From positions 66,597-105,299 of the forward strand of contig PAOI01000035.1 in the NCBI GenBank assembly GCA_002707985.1: DNA of 38,703 nt, written 5' to 3'. Positions within the stretch are counted from its first letter, which is position 1, and every line of letters begins with the position of its first letter. The notes under the pieces were generated by a model. That model was given only the letters and a program-made list of their open reading frames with translations, searched no databases and was not told the origin of the DNA. The DNA comes from Sphingomonas sp. GTDB lineage: Bacteria; Pseudomonadota; Alphaproteobacteria; Sphingomonadales; Sphingomonadaceae. The translations under genes were made by a program, and so were the position numbers. Shown in pieces: positions 18,655 through 27,027 of the stretch.

Positions 18655-19752
18655 ATGCGAATGATCGGGAAGCTGATGGCGATCGCGGTGGCTGTCCTGG
18701 CTTTCGCGGCGGCGCCGGCGATGGCGGATGAGACGCAGACCTATTCCGGCACTGTCGGGACGTCCCCTGTGGTGGTTTATCTCGAATCGAACGACGACGG
18801 CGTCTCGGGCCAGTATTTCTATAATCGCACCGGCTTCGACATTCCGCTGACGGGCGCTTGGCGCGGCGACACGCTGACGCTCGAATCGCGCACAACGGAA
18901 GACAAGCTTGCGTTGCATCGCATCGCGGACGGACTGTCCGGAACGCTGACGACCAAGGCCGGTCGGCGCTTTGTGGTTACGCTGTCGCAGGCGAGTGCCC
19001 CCGCGTCCAACCCCGGTTTTCCCGAGGGACTGACCGAATATCAGCGGCTGCGCCTGGCAAGCCTCACCCTGACCCCGGGCGAGCAGCAGACGATCGGCGG
19101 AAGAACGATACGCTGGTATAGCGAGGCGCGGTCGGGCACCCGGCTGTTTCGTATCGAAAGCGGATATCCGAAAGCGGTGCTGATGCGTGTCAATGCCGCG
19201 CTGACGCAGACACAATGGTCGCATATCGACTGGTGGTTCGGCTGCCCCGGCTGGGACGGCGGCTCGGGGGTCGAGAACGACACTGCCAGCGCGCCGTATC
19301 TGGGCGATACGATCATAAGCTATCGCTGGAATGCGTCCTGGGGCTGTGCAGGCACGGCGCACCCTGATTTCGGTATCGAAGGGCACAGCTATTCGGCAGG
19401 CACCGGTGCCGAGCTGGAACTCGACGATCTTCTCCGTTTCGGCGACGGGGACGTTCCCGCCGCGCAGACCAGCGCGTGGTACGGCTATCGCAGCGAAACA
19501 TTCGGTCCGGGCGTGGTCGCGCTGCTCGAACGTCATTATCCCGATGCCATGCGCGTTCCCGAAGACGACGACGGTTGCGATTATACCGATGCCGATGTCT
19601 GGAACTTCCCCGCCTGGTATGCGACGCAGCAAGGACTGTATCTCGGTGCCTCTTTCGCCCGGGTGATGCGCGCCTGCGACAATCCGGAATGGTCGGTCAT
19701 CCCGTGGCAGGCGCTGAACGGACCGGCGGCACCGCAGGGCGTCGATTCTTGA
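18655..19752 (+). CDS. Secreted protein of unknown function in the M1 peptidase operon
   Basis: I do not recognise this as a named family. It has 365 residues from ATG 18655 with GGAAGGAAA just upstream. A clear signal peptide ends at AMAD (about residue 24). Residues 25-115 form a repeating beta pattern (YSGTVGTSPVVVYLES, VSGQYFYNRTG, IPLTGAWRGDTLTLES) like small secreted beta-sandwich domains with a G-x-Y-x-Y motif. The C-terminal part is rich in Trp and has four cysteines (WWFGCPGW, SWGCAG, DDGCDY, MRACDN) that could form two disulfides after export. It is the third gene of the plus-strand operon with the two aminopeptidases. Its last 56 bases overlap, antisense, the 3' end of the following membrane-protein gene. 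Confidence 0.75.
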   Translation: MRMIGKLMAIAVAVLAFAAAPAMADETQTYSGTVGTSPVVVYLESNDDGVSGQYFYNRTGFDIPLTGAWRGDTLTLESRTTEDKLALHRIADGLSGTLTTKAGRRFVVTLSQASAPASNPGFPEGLTEYQRLRLASLTLTPGEQQTIGGRTIRWYSEARSGTRLFRIESGYPKAVLMRVNAALTQTQWSHIDWWFGCPGWDGGSGVENDTASAPYLGDTIISYRWNASWGCAGTAHPDFGIEGHSYSAGTGAELELDDLLRFGDGDVPAAQTSAWYGYRSETFGPGVVALLERHYPDAMRVPEDDDGCDYTDADVWNFPAWYATQQGLYLGASFARVMRACDNPEWSVIPWQALNGPAAPQGVDS

Positions 19753-20422
19753 CCGGTATCCGCATCATCCCGGCCAGAAACAGCGCGAACACCGCTTGCC
19801 ACGGCAGATGAACGCAGAGGAACCAGACGATCAGCTTGCCGGCATCATCCTGCGGCACCATCGGGTCGGTCCATTCCAGCCCCCATGCCATGCCCCACGA
19901 CCCGACCGCCGCCAGGACGATTGTGCCCCAGAATGCGAACCAGAAACTGCTGCGCCGATAGGGCGCCAGACGCAGCGGGACCAGCAGCGCCAGCGACAAT
20001 GCCGCCCCGACCGCGCCGCCGATCGCGCCGCTGATCATATGTCGCTGAAACGCCAGCCCATCGGTGACGAACCGGTAATTTTCTGTTGCATAGAGCCATG
20101 CCAGATAATTGGCGGCGGCATGCGCGATCGGAAGCAGGATAAGGAAATAGACCGCCCGGCGGATGCGCCCGCGGCGATGCAGGCTCATCACCACCCAGGG
20201 CATGCCGAATACCGGGGTCAGCAGCACGCTGGGCCCCACCACCGGCGCCAGCACATTGGCGGGATCGGCATTGAACCAGATCGCGGCCGCAAGCGATATG
20301 GCATAGGCGAGCGCGCCTAGCTCCAGCCAGCGCAGCGAGCGCCCGAAATCGCGACGGCGCTGGCGGCGAACGGGAGCGTCAGCGGTGGCTGCGGTATGCG
20401 ATGGGGATGCTGTGGCCGTCAC
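19697..20422 (-). CDS. Polytopic membrane protein of unknown function
   Basis: No family recognised. It has 241 residues, with a GTG start at 20422 and only a weak ribosome-binding site (AGGGA close upstream), so the start is uncertain. A hydrophilic Arg-rich N-terminus (RRQRRRDFGRSLR) fits the cytoplasm. About six hydrophobic segments follow, including ALAYAISLAAAIWF, AVYFLILLPIAHAAANYLAW, ISGAIGGAVGAALSLALLV, FWGTIVLAAVGSWGMAWGL and WFLCVHLPWQAVFALFLAGM. It ends in a Pro/Arg-rich tail (NRRPAVPPVRSAPATG). It lies 50 bases downstream of the GGDEF gene on the same strand and may be co-transcribed with it. Its 3' end overlaps the opposite-strand secreted-protein gene by 56 bases. Confidence 0.7.
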   Translation of the reverse strand: MTATASPSHTAATADAPVRRQRRRDFGRSLRWLELGALAYAISLAAAIWFNADPANVLAPVVGPSVLLTPVFGMPWVVMSLHRRGRIRRAVYFLILLPIAHAAANYLAWLYATENYRFVTDGLAFQRHMISGAIGGAVGAALSLALLVPLRLAPYRRSSFWFAFWGTIVLAAVGSWGMAWGLEWTDPMVPQDDAGKLIVWFLCVHLPWQAVFALFLAGMMRIPVKNRRPAVPPVRSAPATG

Positions 20423-20472
20423 GATCCCTGCTGTGTCTCACGGGATCGGCGCGAAGCAAAGCCGTCTTGCGA

Positions 20473-21318
20473 TCAGACGCGATCCGATCTGACGCAGTTT
20501 CGCCCCTGGCTTTTGGCGGCATAGAGCGCGCGGTCGGCGCGCTGGATCGCGTCCTCCAGCGCCGGATCATCGAAATTCGCGACTCCGGCGGAGAAAGTGA
20601 TCGGCGCGCCGTCGAGCAGGCCGATGGGATTGCATTCCATCTGAAAGGTCAGGCGATCGAGAATCAGCATCGCTTCGGCCACATCGACATCGGCGAACAG
20701 CACGACGAATTCCTCGCCGCCCCAGCGCCCGCACAGATCATGGCGGCGCAGTCCGGCCTCCAGCGCCGCGGCGAAGGCAATCAACACGCGATCGCCTTCG
20801 CCATGCCCCATGGCATCGTTGACGCGCTTGAAATGGTCGAGGTCGATCAGCGCGACCGCGGCGCCCTTATCGAGACGGCGTTGCGCCACCGCCTGCAGGA
20901 ACCCGCGCCGGTTGCGAAGCCCCGTCAGCGGATCGGTATTGGCCCGGTCGTCGAGCGACCGCACAAGCTGATCGGTTGCCTGCGCCGCACGATTGACGCT
21001 CGCCAGCAACCGCCCGATCACATCGCGACCGCCGGTCGGGAGACGCTCGACTGTCCCGCCGCTTTCCAGCTGCCCCAGGGCATCGGAAGCGATGTGCAGC
21101 GGCACCAGCAGCGCATGGATCGCCGCAAGGGCAAAACCCGTTCCGGCAAGCGTCGCCAGCAGTACGACGATGGTCGAAGTCCAGTCCGCCTGACCGTTCC
21201 ACAATTCCCATCCGATCAGGGAAAGCAGCGGCAGATGCGTCGCAACGAAACAGATGGTGAAGATGCGCAGCCGATAGCTGCCGGGAAACAAGAACGAACT
21301 GGCCTGATAAAAACGCAC
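20473..21318 (-). CDS. Membrane-bound diguanylate cyclase (GGDEF)
   Basis: Makes the second messenger cyclic di-GMP from GTP. It has about 281 residues from GTG 21316-21318, chosen because GAGG stands six bases upstream; an alternative GTG at 21375 adds 19 residues but has no visible ribosome-binding site. Two transmembrane segments (IFTICFVATHLPLLSLIGW and STIVVLLATLAGTGFALAA) are followed by a HAMP-like linker (VPLHIASDALGQLESGG). The GGDEF domain follows: DPLTGLRNRRGF at its start, DLDHFKRVND, then the active-site GGEEF. An inhibitory I-site RRHD precedes GGEEF by exactly five residues, so product inhibition is expected. No EAL or periplasmic sensor domain is seen, so the signal it senses is unknown. 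Two DnaA-box sequences lie upstream. Confidence 0.9.
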   Translation of the reverse strand: MRFYQASSFLFPGSYRLRIFTICFVATHLPLLSLIGWELWNGQADWTSTIVVLLATLAGTGFALAAIHALLVPLHIASDALGQLESGGTVERLPTGGRDVIGRLLASVNRAAQATDQLVRSLDDRANTDPLTGLRNRRGFLQAVAQRRLDKGAAVALIDLDHFKRVNDAMGHGEGDRVLIAFAAALEAGLRRHDLCGRWGGEEFVVLFADVDVAEAMLILDRLTFQMECNPIGLLDGAPITFSAGVANFDDPALEDAIQRADRALYAAKSQGRNCVRSDRV

Positions 21319-21411
21319 CAAATTCCTCGTCTGAATGATTTCGCGATCCGGGTTGGCGACGAGCACATCCCGCACCCAGCGTTACGAGTATCGATCCAGA
21401 TCAGGTTAACC

Positions 21412-21436
21412 TGCGGATAACCCCAGTTTATCCACA
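21412..21436. promoter_or_regulatory. Pair of DnaA-box sequences upstream of the GGDEF gene
   Basis: TTATCCACA at 21428-21436 (plus) is an exact consensus DnaA box. TGCGGATAA at 21412-21420 reads TTATCCGCA on the minus strand, a near-consensus box in the opposite orientation. They are seven bases apart, in the short gap between the clpX terminator and the GGDEF gene. Confidence 0.55.
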
Positions 21437-21448
21437 GATTCTCATGTC

Positions 21449-21484
21449 AAAAAGAAAGGGCGGAAAGCAACGCCATCCGCCCTT
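21449..21484 (-). terminator. Rho-independent terminator of clpX
   Basis: A perfect 9-bp stem (AAGGGCGGA at 21456-21464 with TCCGCCCTT at 21476-21484) and an 11-nt loop are followed on the minus strand by TTTCTTTTT. It lies 23 bases after the clpX stop. Confidence 0.9.
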
Positions 21485-21507
21485 ATCTATAATTTATTGC
21501 AGGTTAT

Positions 21508-22773
21508 TCAGGCGGCGCCGCCGGCCTTTTCCTTTTTCGTATAGACGCGGACCGGTTCCTTGCGGCCTTCGACGACGTCCTTGTCGATAATGACTTCGTC
21601 GACGCCATCCATGCCCGGCAAGTCGAACATCGTATCGAGCAAGATGCCTTCGAGGATCGAACGCAGCCCGCGCGCGCCGGTCTTCCGCTCGATCGCCTTC
21701 TTGGCGATCGCCTGAAGCGCGTCATCGTTGAAGCCGAGCTGGACCGATTCCATGTCGAACAGCTTCTGATATTGTTTCACCAGAGCGTTGCGCGGCTCGG
21801 TCAGGATCTTGACCAGCGCGTCGATATCGAGATCCTCGAGCGTCGCGATCACCGGCAGGCGGCCGACAAATTCGGGGATCAGGCCGAACTTGAGCAGATC
21901 TTCCGGCTCGGTCTGACGCAGCACTTCGCCGGTCTTGCGCTCCTCGGGAGCCGCGACATAGGCGCCGAAACCGATCGACTTGCCCTGAAGGCGATCGCCG
22001 ATGATCTTTTCGAGACCCGAGAACGCGCCGCCGCAGATGAACAGGATGTTGGTCGTATCGACCTGCAGGAACTCCTGCTGCGGATGCTTGCGGCCGCCCT
22101 GCGGCGGAACGCTGGCGGTCGTGCCTTCCATCAGCTTGAGCAGCGCTTGCTGCACGCCCTCGCCCGACACGTCGCGCGTGATCGAGGGGTTTTCGGCCTT
22201 GCGGCTGATCTTGTCGATTTCGTCGATATAGACGATGCCGCGCTGCGCGCGTTCGACATTGTAATCCGATGCCTGCAGCAGCTTCAGAATGATGTTTTCG
22301 ACATCCTCACCGACATAGCCCGCTTCGGTAAGCGTCGTCGCATCGGCCATGGTGAACGGCACATCGAGGATGCGCGCCAGCGTCTGCGCAAGCAACGTCT
22401 TGCCGCAGCCGGTGGGGCCGACGAGCAGGATGTTCGACTTGGCAAGCTCGACATCGGCACCCTTGGCACCGTGATTGAGCCGCTTGTAATGGTTGTGGAC
22501 CGCGACCGAGAGGACGCGCTTGGCCTGTTTCTGGCCGATGACATAATCATCGAGCACGTCGCAGATTTCCTGCGGCGTCGGCACGCCACCATCCTTTTTC
22601 GAAACCAAAGCGGACTTGGTTTCTTCCCGGATGATGTCGTTGCACAGTTCGACGCATTCGTCGCAGATGAAGACGGTCGGCCCGGCAATCAGCTTGCGCA
22701 CCTCATGCTGGCTCTTGCCGCAGAAGGAGCAATATAGCGTGCTCTTCGAATCGCCGCCTTGAAGATTTGGCAT
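21508..22773 (-). CDS. clpX: ATP-dependent Clp protease ATP-binding subunit ClpX
   Basis: AAA+ unfoldase that recognises tagged or damaged proteins and feeds them to ClpP in the cytoplasm. It has 421 residues from ATG 22773. The N-terminal zinc-binding domain has Cys15, Cys18, Cys37 and Cys40. Walker A is GPTGCGKT (119-126), and the pore loop GYVGEDVE, Walker [11 protein letters not shown] and the sensor [14 protein letters not shown] follow. An IGFGA element needed to dock ClpP is present ([14 protein letters not shown]). It is full length and canonical. It lies 162 bases downstream of clpP on the same strand, with no terminator seen between them, so the two are probably co-transcribed. Confidence 0.98.
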   Translation of the reverse strand: MPNLQGGDSKSTLYCSFCGKSQHEVRKLIAGPTVFICDECVELCNDIIREETKSALVSKKDGGVPTPQEICDVLDDYVIGQKQAKRVLSVAVHNHYKRLNHGAKGADVELAKSNILLVGPTGCGKTLLAQTLARILDVPFTMADATTLTEAGYVGEDVENIILKLLQASDYNVERAQRGIVYIDEIDKISRKAENPSITRDVSGEGVQQALLKLMEGTTASVPPQGGRKHPQQEFLQVDTTNILFICGGAFSGLEKIIGDRLQGKSIGFGAYVAAPEERKTGEVLRQTEPEDLLKFGLIPEFVGRLPVIATLEDLDIDALVKILTEPRNALVKQYQKLFDMESVQLGFNDDALQAIAKKAIERKTGARGLRSILEGILLDTMFDLPGMDGVDEVIIDKDVVEGRKEPVRVYTKKEKAGGAA

Positions 22774-22935
22774 TCAGTTCACCCTTGGCGCCCATCGGGG
22801 CGCAACAATCCACCCGCCATCCTACACGCGGGCACGCATCCGGCAATCCAAAATCGGGCGGACAGAGCCTCTGCCCGTCCCGATATCCGCGCATGCCGGC
22901 CTTACGCGGATTGAAGGCCAATAGGCCACCAACCG

Positions 22936-23592
22936 TTAAGCAGCGCCTGACGTATCCTCGGAAACGGCGGGACGCTTTTCAAAAACATCGTCGACCAGGC
23001 CGAACGCCTTGGCTTCATCGGCCGAAAGGAACGTGTCGCGATCCATCGCCTTTTCGATCTTTTCGAGAGGCTGGCCGGTATATTTTACATATAGGTCATT
23101 CATGCGCGCACGGATGCGCAGAATTTCCTTGGCCTGAATCTCGATGTCGCTTGCCATGCCCTGCGCACCACCCGATGGCTGGTGGATCATGATTCGCGCA
23201 TTGGTCAGCGCGACTCGCAGGCCCGGTTCGCCCGCAGCCAGCAGGAAGCTGCCCATCGACGCGGCCTGACCGATGCAGACGGTGCCGACGCGCGGGCGGA
23301 TATACTGCATGGTATCGTGGATCGCCATGCCGGCGGTCACCACGCCACCGGGCGAATTGATGTACATCCAGATGTCCTTCTTCGGATTTTCCGATTCGAG
23401 GAACAACAACTGGGCAGTGATCAGCGACGCCATATTGTCTTCGACCGGTCCGGTCACGAACACGATGCGTTCGCGCAGCAAGCGCGAAAAGATGTCGAAG
23501 CTGCGTTCGCCACGGCTCGACTGTTCGATGACGATGGGGACCAGCGCTCCGGTTTCGGGGTCGAAGGTCATTTGGCCGGAAAGGGGATGCAT
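22936..23592 (-). CDS. clpP: ATP-dependent Clp protease proteolytic subunit ClpP
   Basis: Serine protease that forms the two-ring degradation chamber served by ClpX. It has 218 residues from ATG 23590-23592. An in-frame extension to 23817 adds a low-complexity Arg-rich stretch and is rejected; a later ATG (residue 8) lacks a ribosome-binding site. The start has only a weak upstream AAGAGA. The catalytic triad is Ser112 (GQAASMGSF), His137 (MIHQPSGG) and Asp186 ([11 protein letters not shown]), spaced as in E. coli ClpP. The N-terminal region up to about residue 15 is probably removed on maturation. The conserved INSPGG loop and [13 protein letters not shown] region are present. It lies upstream of clpX in the same direction. 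Confidence 0.97.
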   Translation of the reverse strand: MHPLSGQMTFDPETGALVPIVIEQSSRGERSFDIFSRLLRERIVFVTGPVEDNMASLITAQLLFLESENPKKDIWMYINSPGGVVTAGMAIHDTMQYIRPRVGTVCIGQAASMGSFLLAAGEPGLRVALTNARIMIHQPSGGAQGMASDIEIQAKEILRIRARMNDLYVKYTGQPLEKIEKAMDRDTFLSADEAKAFGLVDDVFEKRPAVSEDTSGAA

Positions 23593-23872
23593 GTCGGGAA
23601 ATCTCTTATTTCTGTTTTGCCCGCCCTTACATCGGCGCTCGGATCGCGGGGCGCAAGGGGGGATTGGCCCGGTTAGGGATGCTTTGGCACGAATGACGAA
23701 AATGGCGGTTTTGCGTACAAAGTTCGCACCGATTCGCGCCACGACGCGCGTACGCACGCGCCCCCGCGCGAGGCCGGGAAGGATAATCGCAGCATCGCCA
23801 TTCACCCGCGATGGCACAAACTGCGCCTGTAGGACAGGCCCGTGACCGCGACAGTCGGTTGGTCAATGCGTG

Positions 23873-24814
23873 CTAGCGTTGCTCGTCGCGAACGGCGAGC
23901 GGGCCCGGCACCGCCAGATAGGCAAGCCGGCGCACCTCACGCCGGCCGCGCACCACCGTATCGAGGATCAGGCCGCAAAAGCCGCTGAGAAAGGCGAGCA
24001 GCATCAGCCCCGTGCTGAGCACTGCGGTGGGCAGGCGCGGAACCAGCCCGGTTTGCCAATAAGTGAGCGCCAGCGGGAACGCGAGAAGGATCGAAACCGC
24101 CGCCAGCGCGACTGCAATCCATCCGAAGAACAGCATCGGCCGCTCCACCCGGTACAGCGTCGCGATGGTGCGCGCGATGCGCAGCCCGTCGCGATAGGTG
24201 GACAGTTTCGAATGCGATCCTTCGAGCCGCGCGAAATAGCGGGTTTCGATTTCGCCCACCGGCATTCGCAGTTCGAGCGCGTGGACGCTGATCTCCGTCT
24301 CGGTTTCGAATCCGCGGCTGAGCGCAGGAAAACTCTTCACGAAACGCCGCGAAAACACCCGATAGCCGGAGAAAATATCGGTAAAGCTCCGCCCGAACAG
24401 TCCGGCGAGCACGCCGGTCATCATCCGGTTGCCCAGCACATGGCCGCGCCGATAGGCCTCCGCCGCTTCATGGACGCGCGCGCCGACGACCATGTCGAGC
24501 CCTTCGCCCAGCAACCGTTCGACCATCGCCGGCGCCGCCGCCGTGTCATAGGTCGCGTCGCCATCGGCCATCACATAGATGTCGGCATCGACATCGGCGA
24601 ACATCCGACGGACGACATGGCCCTTGCCCTGCATCCGTTCGCTGCGGACGATCGCCCCCGCTGCCGCGGCAACGCGCATCGTCCCGTCGCTGCTGTTGTT
24701 GTCATAGACATAGATCGCCGCATCGGGCAGCGCGGCGCGGAATTCGCCGACCGTCTTCGCGATCGCGGCTTCTTCGTTATAGCAAGGCAGGATTACGGCA
24801 ATGCGAGGCGTCAT
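23873..24814 (-). CDS. Family 2 glycosyltransferase, membrane-associated (polyprenyl-phosphate sugar transferase-like)
   Basis: Transfers a sugar from a nucleotide donor, probably to a polyprenyl phosphate or a surface glycan, at the cytoplasmic face of the inner membrane. It has 313 residues from ATG 24812-24814. The GT-A fold starts at once with IAVILPCYNEEAAIAKTV. A DNNSSDGT motif and the metal-binding MADGDATYD (the DxD equivalent) follow, then a GYRVFSRRFVKSFP stretch typical of dolichyl-phosphate-mannose-synthase-like enzymes. Two C-terminal transmembrane segments (WIAVALAAVSILLAFPLAL and TGLMLLAFLSGFCGLILDT) anchor it. It sits alone between tig and clpP with no polysaccharide genes beside it, so the acceptor is unknown. 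The start has no strong ribosome-binding site. The frame is open upstream to 24988, but family alignment favours this ATG. Confidence 0.88.
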   Translation of the reverse strand: MTPRIAVILPCYNEEAAIAKTVGEFRAALPDAAIYVYDNNSSDGTMRVAAAAGAIVRSERMQGKGHVVRRMFADVDADIYVMADGDATYDTAAAPAMVERLLGEGLDMVVGARVHEAAEAYRRGHVLGNRMMTGVLAGLFGRSFTDIFSGYRVFSRRFVKSFPALSRGFETETEISVHALELRMPVGEIETRYFARLEGSHSKLSTYRDGLRIARTIATLYRVERPMLFFGWIAVALAAVSILLAFPLALTYWQTGLVPRLPTAVLSTGLMLLAFLSGFCGLILDTVVRGRREVRRLAYLAVPGPLAVRDEQR

Positions 24815-25022
24815 CGCGTCGCCATAGGGCGAGACGGCGCCGGTTTCGATATTTTTCTGCTGTGGCGCCGCAGGAGATCGCACCCGCCGCATTGCGCGCG
24901 CCGGTTCCCGTCTTCGTCGCCGCTGCGCAGGCAGAGGCCTATCGCTGTGCCGCGATTTACCGCCGCTGACACAGGAATTCGCCTGCATGTGTCATTTGCA
25001 TCGCGAGACGGTGCAGACATGG

Positions 25023-25042
25023 GCCCCTGCCTGCGCAGGGGC
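25023..25042. repeat. REP-like palindrome
   Basis: A perfect 8-bp stem, GCCCCTGC with GCAGGGGC, has a CTGC loop and is followed by GACGGG. It resembles the short intergenic palindromes (CCCCTGC...GCAGGGG) scattered in sphingomonad genomes. Only one copy is in the window, so the repeat status is inference. Confidence 0.5.
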
Positions 25043-25095
25043 GACGGGTGCTGGACGAAAGGATGGCGGAGGGACGTCGCTGCGCCCTTCCCCGC

Positions 25096-25136
25096 GAAAA
25101 AGAAAAAGGCGGGGTGAAACCGCAGCTTCCCCCGCC
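25096..25136 (-). terminator. Rho-independent terminator of tig
   Basis: A 7-bp GC stem (25108-25114 with 25130-25136) has a loop of about 15 nt and is followed on the minus strand by TTTTTCTTTTT. It lies just after the trigger factor stop codon. Confidence 0.85.
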
Positions 25137-25163
25137 CTGTTTCCCGTTTCCGAACCTGTGAAA

Positions 25164-26765
25164 TCAGCTGTCGGCGTCAGCCTTCTTCGCCGGAGCCTTC
25201 TTGGCGGCCGGTTTCTTGGCTGCAGGCTTCTTTGCCGCAGGCTTTTCTTCGCCTTCTGCGGCATCAGCCTTCTTGGCCGGTGCCTTTTTCGCAGCCGGCT
25301 TCTTCGCCGGAGCTTCTTCCTTGGCTTCGGCAGGCTCGGCCTTTTTGGCAGCGGCCTTCTTCGCCGCAGGCTTCTTGGCCGGCTTGTCGTCATGGTCGTG
25401 GTCGCAGTCCGGACCATGGACGTGCGGAACCGCGCCTTCTTCGCTCTCGATCGCCGCTTCGAGTTCTTCGCGGCTCACTTCGCGTTCGGTGATTTCGGCC
25501 TTGTCGAACAAGAAGTCGACGACCTTGTCCTCGAACAGCGGCGCACGCAGCTGAGCGGCGGCCATCGGCTCCTGCTGGACATATTGGAAGAACCGCTCGC
25601 GATCTTCCGGGCGATACTGCTGTGCCGCCTGCATGATCAGCCGGTTCATTTCCTGCTGGCTCACTTCGACGCCATTGGCATTGCCGATTTCCGAAAGCAG
25701 GAGGCCCAGGCGGACGCGGCGCTCGGCGATCGCACGATAATCGTCGCGTTCCTTTTCGAGATCGGCCTTGGCCGCCTCGGCATCATCCTCATGCTCGGCT
25801 TCGTGCTGCAGCTGGTGCCAGATCTGATCGAATTCCGCGTCGACCATCGACGGCGGCACTTCGAAATCATGGCCCGCGGCGAGCTGATCGAGCAGCTTGC
25901 GCTTCATATAGGTGCGAGTGAGGCCGTTATGTTCCTGCTCGATCTGGCCCTTGATCAGGCCCTTGAGCTGCTCAAGGCTCTCCAGACCCATATTCTTGGC
26001 GAAATCATCGTCGATCTTGCTTTCGCCCGCGACCTTGATCGTCTTGATGACGAGATCGAACGTCGCCGGCTTTCCGGCCAGATCGGCAACGCCATATTCC
26101 TCGGGGAAAGTGACTTCGATCGTCTTTTCGTCGCCTGCCTTCACGCCCACCAGCTGGTCTTCGAAGCCCGGGATCAGACGGCCCGAACCGATTTCGATCG
26201 ACATGTCCTCGCCGGTGCCGCCGTCAAAGGCGACGCCGTCGACCTTGCCTGCGAAATCCATGACGACCATGTCGCCTTCCTTCGCCTTGCGGGTCTTGGG
26301 CGCGTCTTCCCAGCTCTTCTGCTGGCTGGCGATCTGCTCGACCTGCTCATCGACCTTCTCGTCGGCGACCGGAACGACCAGGCGTTCGAGCTTGAGCCCT
26401 TCGATCGACGGCGTCGGCACCTCGGGCAGCACTTCCAGCTCGACCTTCACTTCGGCGTCCTTGCCGGGCTCATAGCCGTCAGCGAGGTTGACCGACGGCG
26501 CCATGGCCGGGCGCAGCTGTTTTTCGGCGATCAGCTTCTGAACGCCTTCCTGAATCGTCGTATTGAGCGCGTCGGCGGCCAGCGCCTCGCCATGCATCTT
26601 GCGAATCAGATTCGCAGGCACCTTGCCGGGGCGGAAACCGGGCATGCGGATCTGCGGTGCAAGGCGCTTCACCTCGGCATCGACGCGGGCGTCGACATCC
26701 TTCGGGGTGATGGTCATCGTATAGGCGCGCTTCAGGCCCTCGTTCAACGTCTCGACAGTCTGCAT
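25164..26765 (-). CDS. tig: Trigger factor (peptidyl-prolyl isomerase chaperone) with His-rich motif and Lys/Ala/Pro tail
   Basis: Ribosome-associated chaperone that shields nascent chains. It has 533 residues from ATG 26763-26765 (MQTVETLNEG, the usual family start); a GTG two codons earlier is less likely. The N-terminal ribosome-binding domain has the signature GFRPGKVP, used to dock on protein L23. The FKBP-type isomerase domain (about 160-250) contains GDMVVMDFAGKVDGVAF. The helical C-terminal chaperone domain runs to about 447. Beyond it is an extra tail of about 86 residues: a Cys/His-rich HVHGPDCDHDHDD, then about 72 residues of PAAKK and APAKK repeats resembling histone H1. E. coli trigger factor is about 432 residues and lacks this. 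The tail suggests added nucleic-acid, ribosome or metal binding. Followed by clpP after one inserted gene. Confidence 0.96.
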   Translation of the reverse strand: MQTVETLNEGLKRAYTMTITPKDVDARVDAEVKRLAPQIRMPGFRPGKVPANLIRKMHGEALAADALNTTIQEGVQKLIAEKQLRPAMAPSVNLADGYEPGKDAEVKVELEVLPEVPTPSIEGLKLERLVVPVADEKVDEQVEQIASQQKSWEDAPKTRKAKEGDMVVMDFAGKVDGVAFDGGTGEDMSIEIGSGRLIPGFEDQLVGVKAGDEKTIEVTFPEEYGVADLAGKPATFDLVIKTIKVAGESKIDDDFAKNMGLESLEQLKGLIKGQIEQEHNGLTRTYMKRKLLDQLAAGHDFEVPPSMVDAEFDQIWHQLQHEAEHEDDAEAAKADLEKERDDYRAIAERRVRLGLLLSEIGNANGVEVSQQEMNRLIMQAAQQYRPEDRERFFQYVQQEPMAAAQLRAPLFEDKVVDFLFDKAEITEREVSREELEAAIESEEGAVPHVHGPDCDHDHDDKPAKKPAAKKAAAKKAEPAEAKEEAPAKKPAAKKAPAKKADAAEGEEKPAAKKPAAKKPAAKKAPAKKADADS

Positions 26766-26829
26766 TTCCACGCTTTCGTGCTTGAATCCGGAAAAAGGCG
26801 CCGTCCGCGCTCACATAGCGCAACAGTCC

Positions 26830-26914
26830 TGGTGCGGGCGAAGGGAGTCGAACCCCCACATCTTTCGATACTGGAACCTAAATCCAGCGCGTCTACCAGT
26901 TCCGCCACGCCCGC
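26830..26914 (-). tRNA. tRNA-Leu (anticodon UAG)
   Basis: The minus strand gives a class II tRNA of 85 nt with encoded CCA. The acceptor stem is GCGGGCG with CGCCCGC, the D arm has GGCGGAACTGGTAGACGC, and the anticodon stem CTGGA/TCCAG has loop TTTAGGT (anticodon TAG). There is a long variable arm, and the T arm has GGTTCGACTCC. The discriminator is A. It reads leucine codon CUA. It lies 64 bases upstream of tig on the same strand. Confidence 0.96.
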
Positions 26915-27027
26915 AGGGGACACCGCCGATCGGCGGCGTCTATAGCAGTCATGCGCGCCGTAGCAAGTTCGGCAAGCAACTCGAATGCGGGACAGTTCGT
27001 TGATTGCGACGAACAGGAGTTGAAAAC

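Larger units (their letters stand above)
24815..25163. other. 349-bp gap between the glycosyltransferase and trigger factor genes
   Basis: No gene supported. It contains the trigger factor terminator (25096-25136) and a small GC-rich palindrome (25023-25042), and presumably the promoter of the glycosyltransferase gene, which I could not place. Confidence 0.6.

Noticed and set aside
21412..21436. Replication origin suggested by the DnaA boxes
   Set aside because: Only two boxes are present, there is no AT-rich unwinding region, and no dnaA, hemE, parA or similar origin gene is nearby.
23629..23657. Sigma-32-like elements upstream of clpP
   Set aside because: A CTTG-like block and a CCGATGT block are present but the match to the heat-shock consensus is too poor to call.
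23745..23765. Alternating purine-pyrimidine tract upstream of clpP (possible Z-DNA or operator)
   Set aside because: It is a short GC-rich run expected at this base composition, with no clear symmetry to a known operator.
25167..25382. CRISPR-like or tandem DNA repeat at the 3' end of tig
   Set aside because: The repeats encode PAAKK/APAKK units in frame with trigger factor, are short and irregular, and have no spacers.
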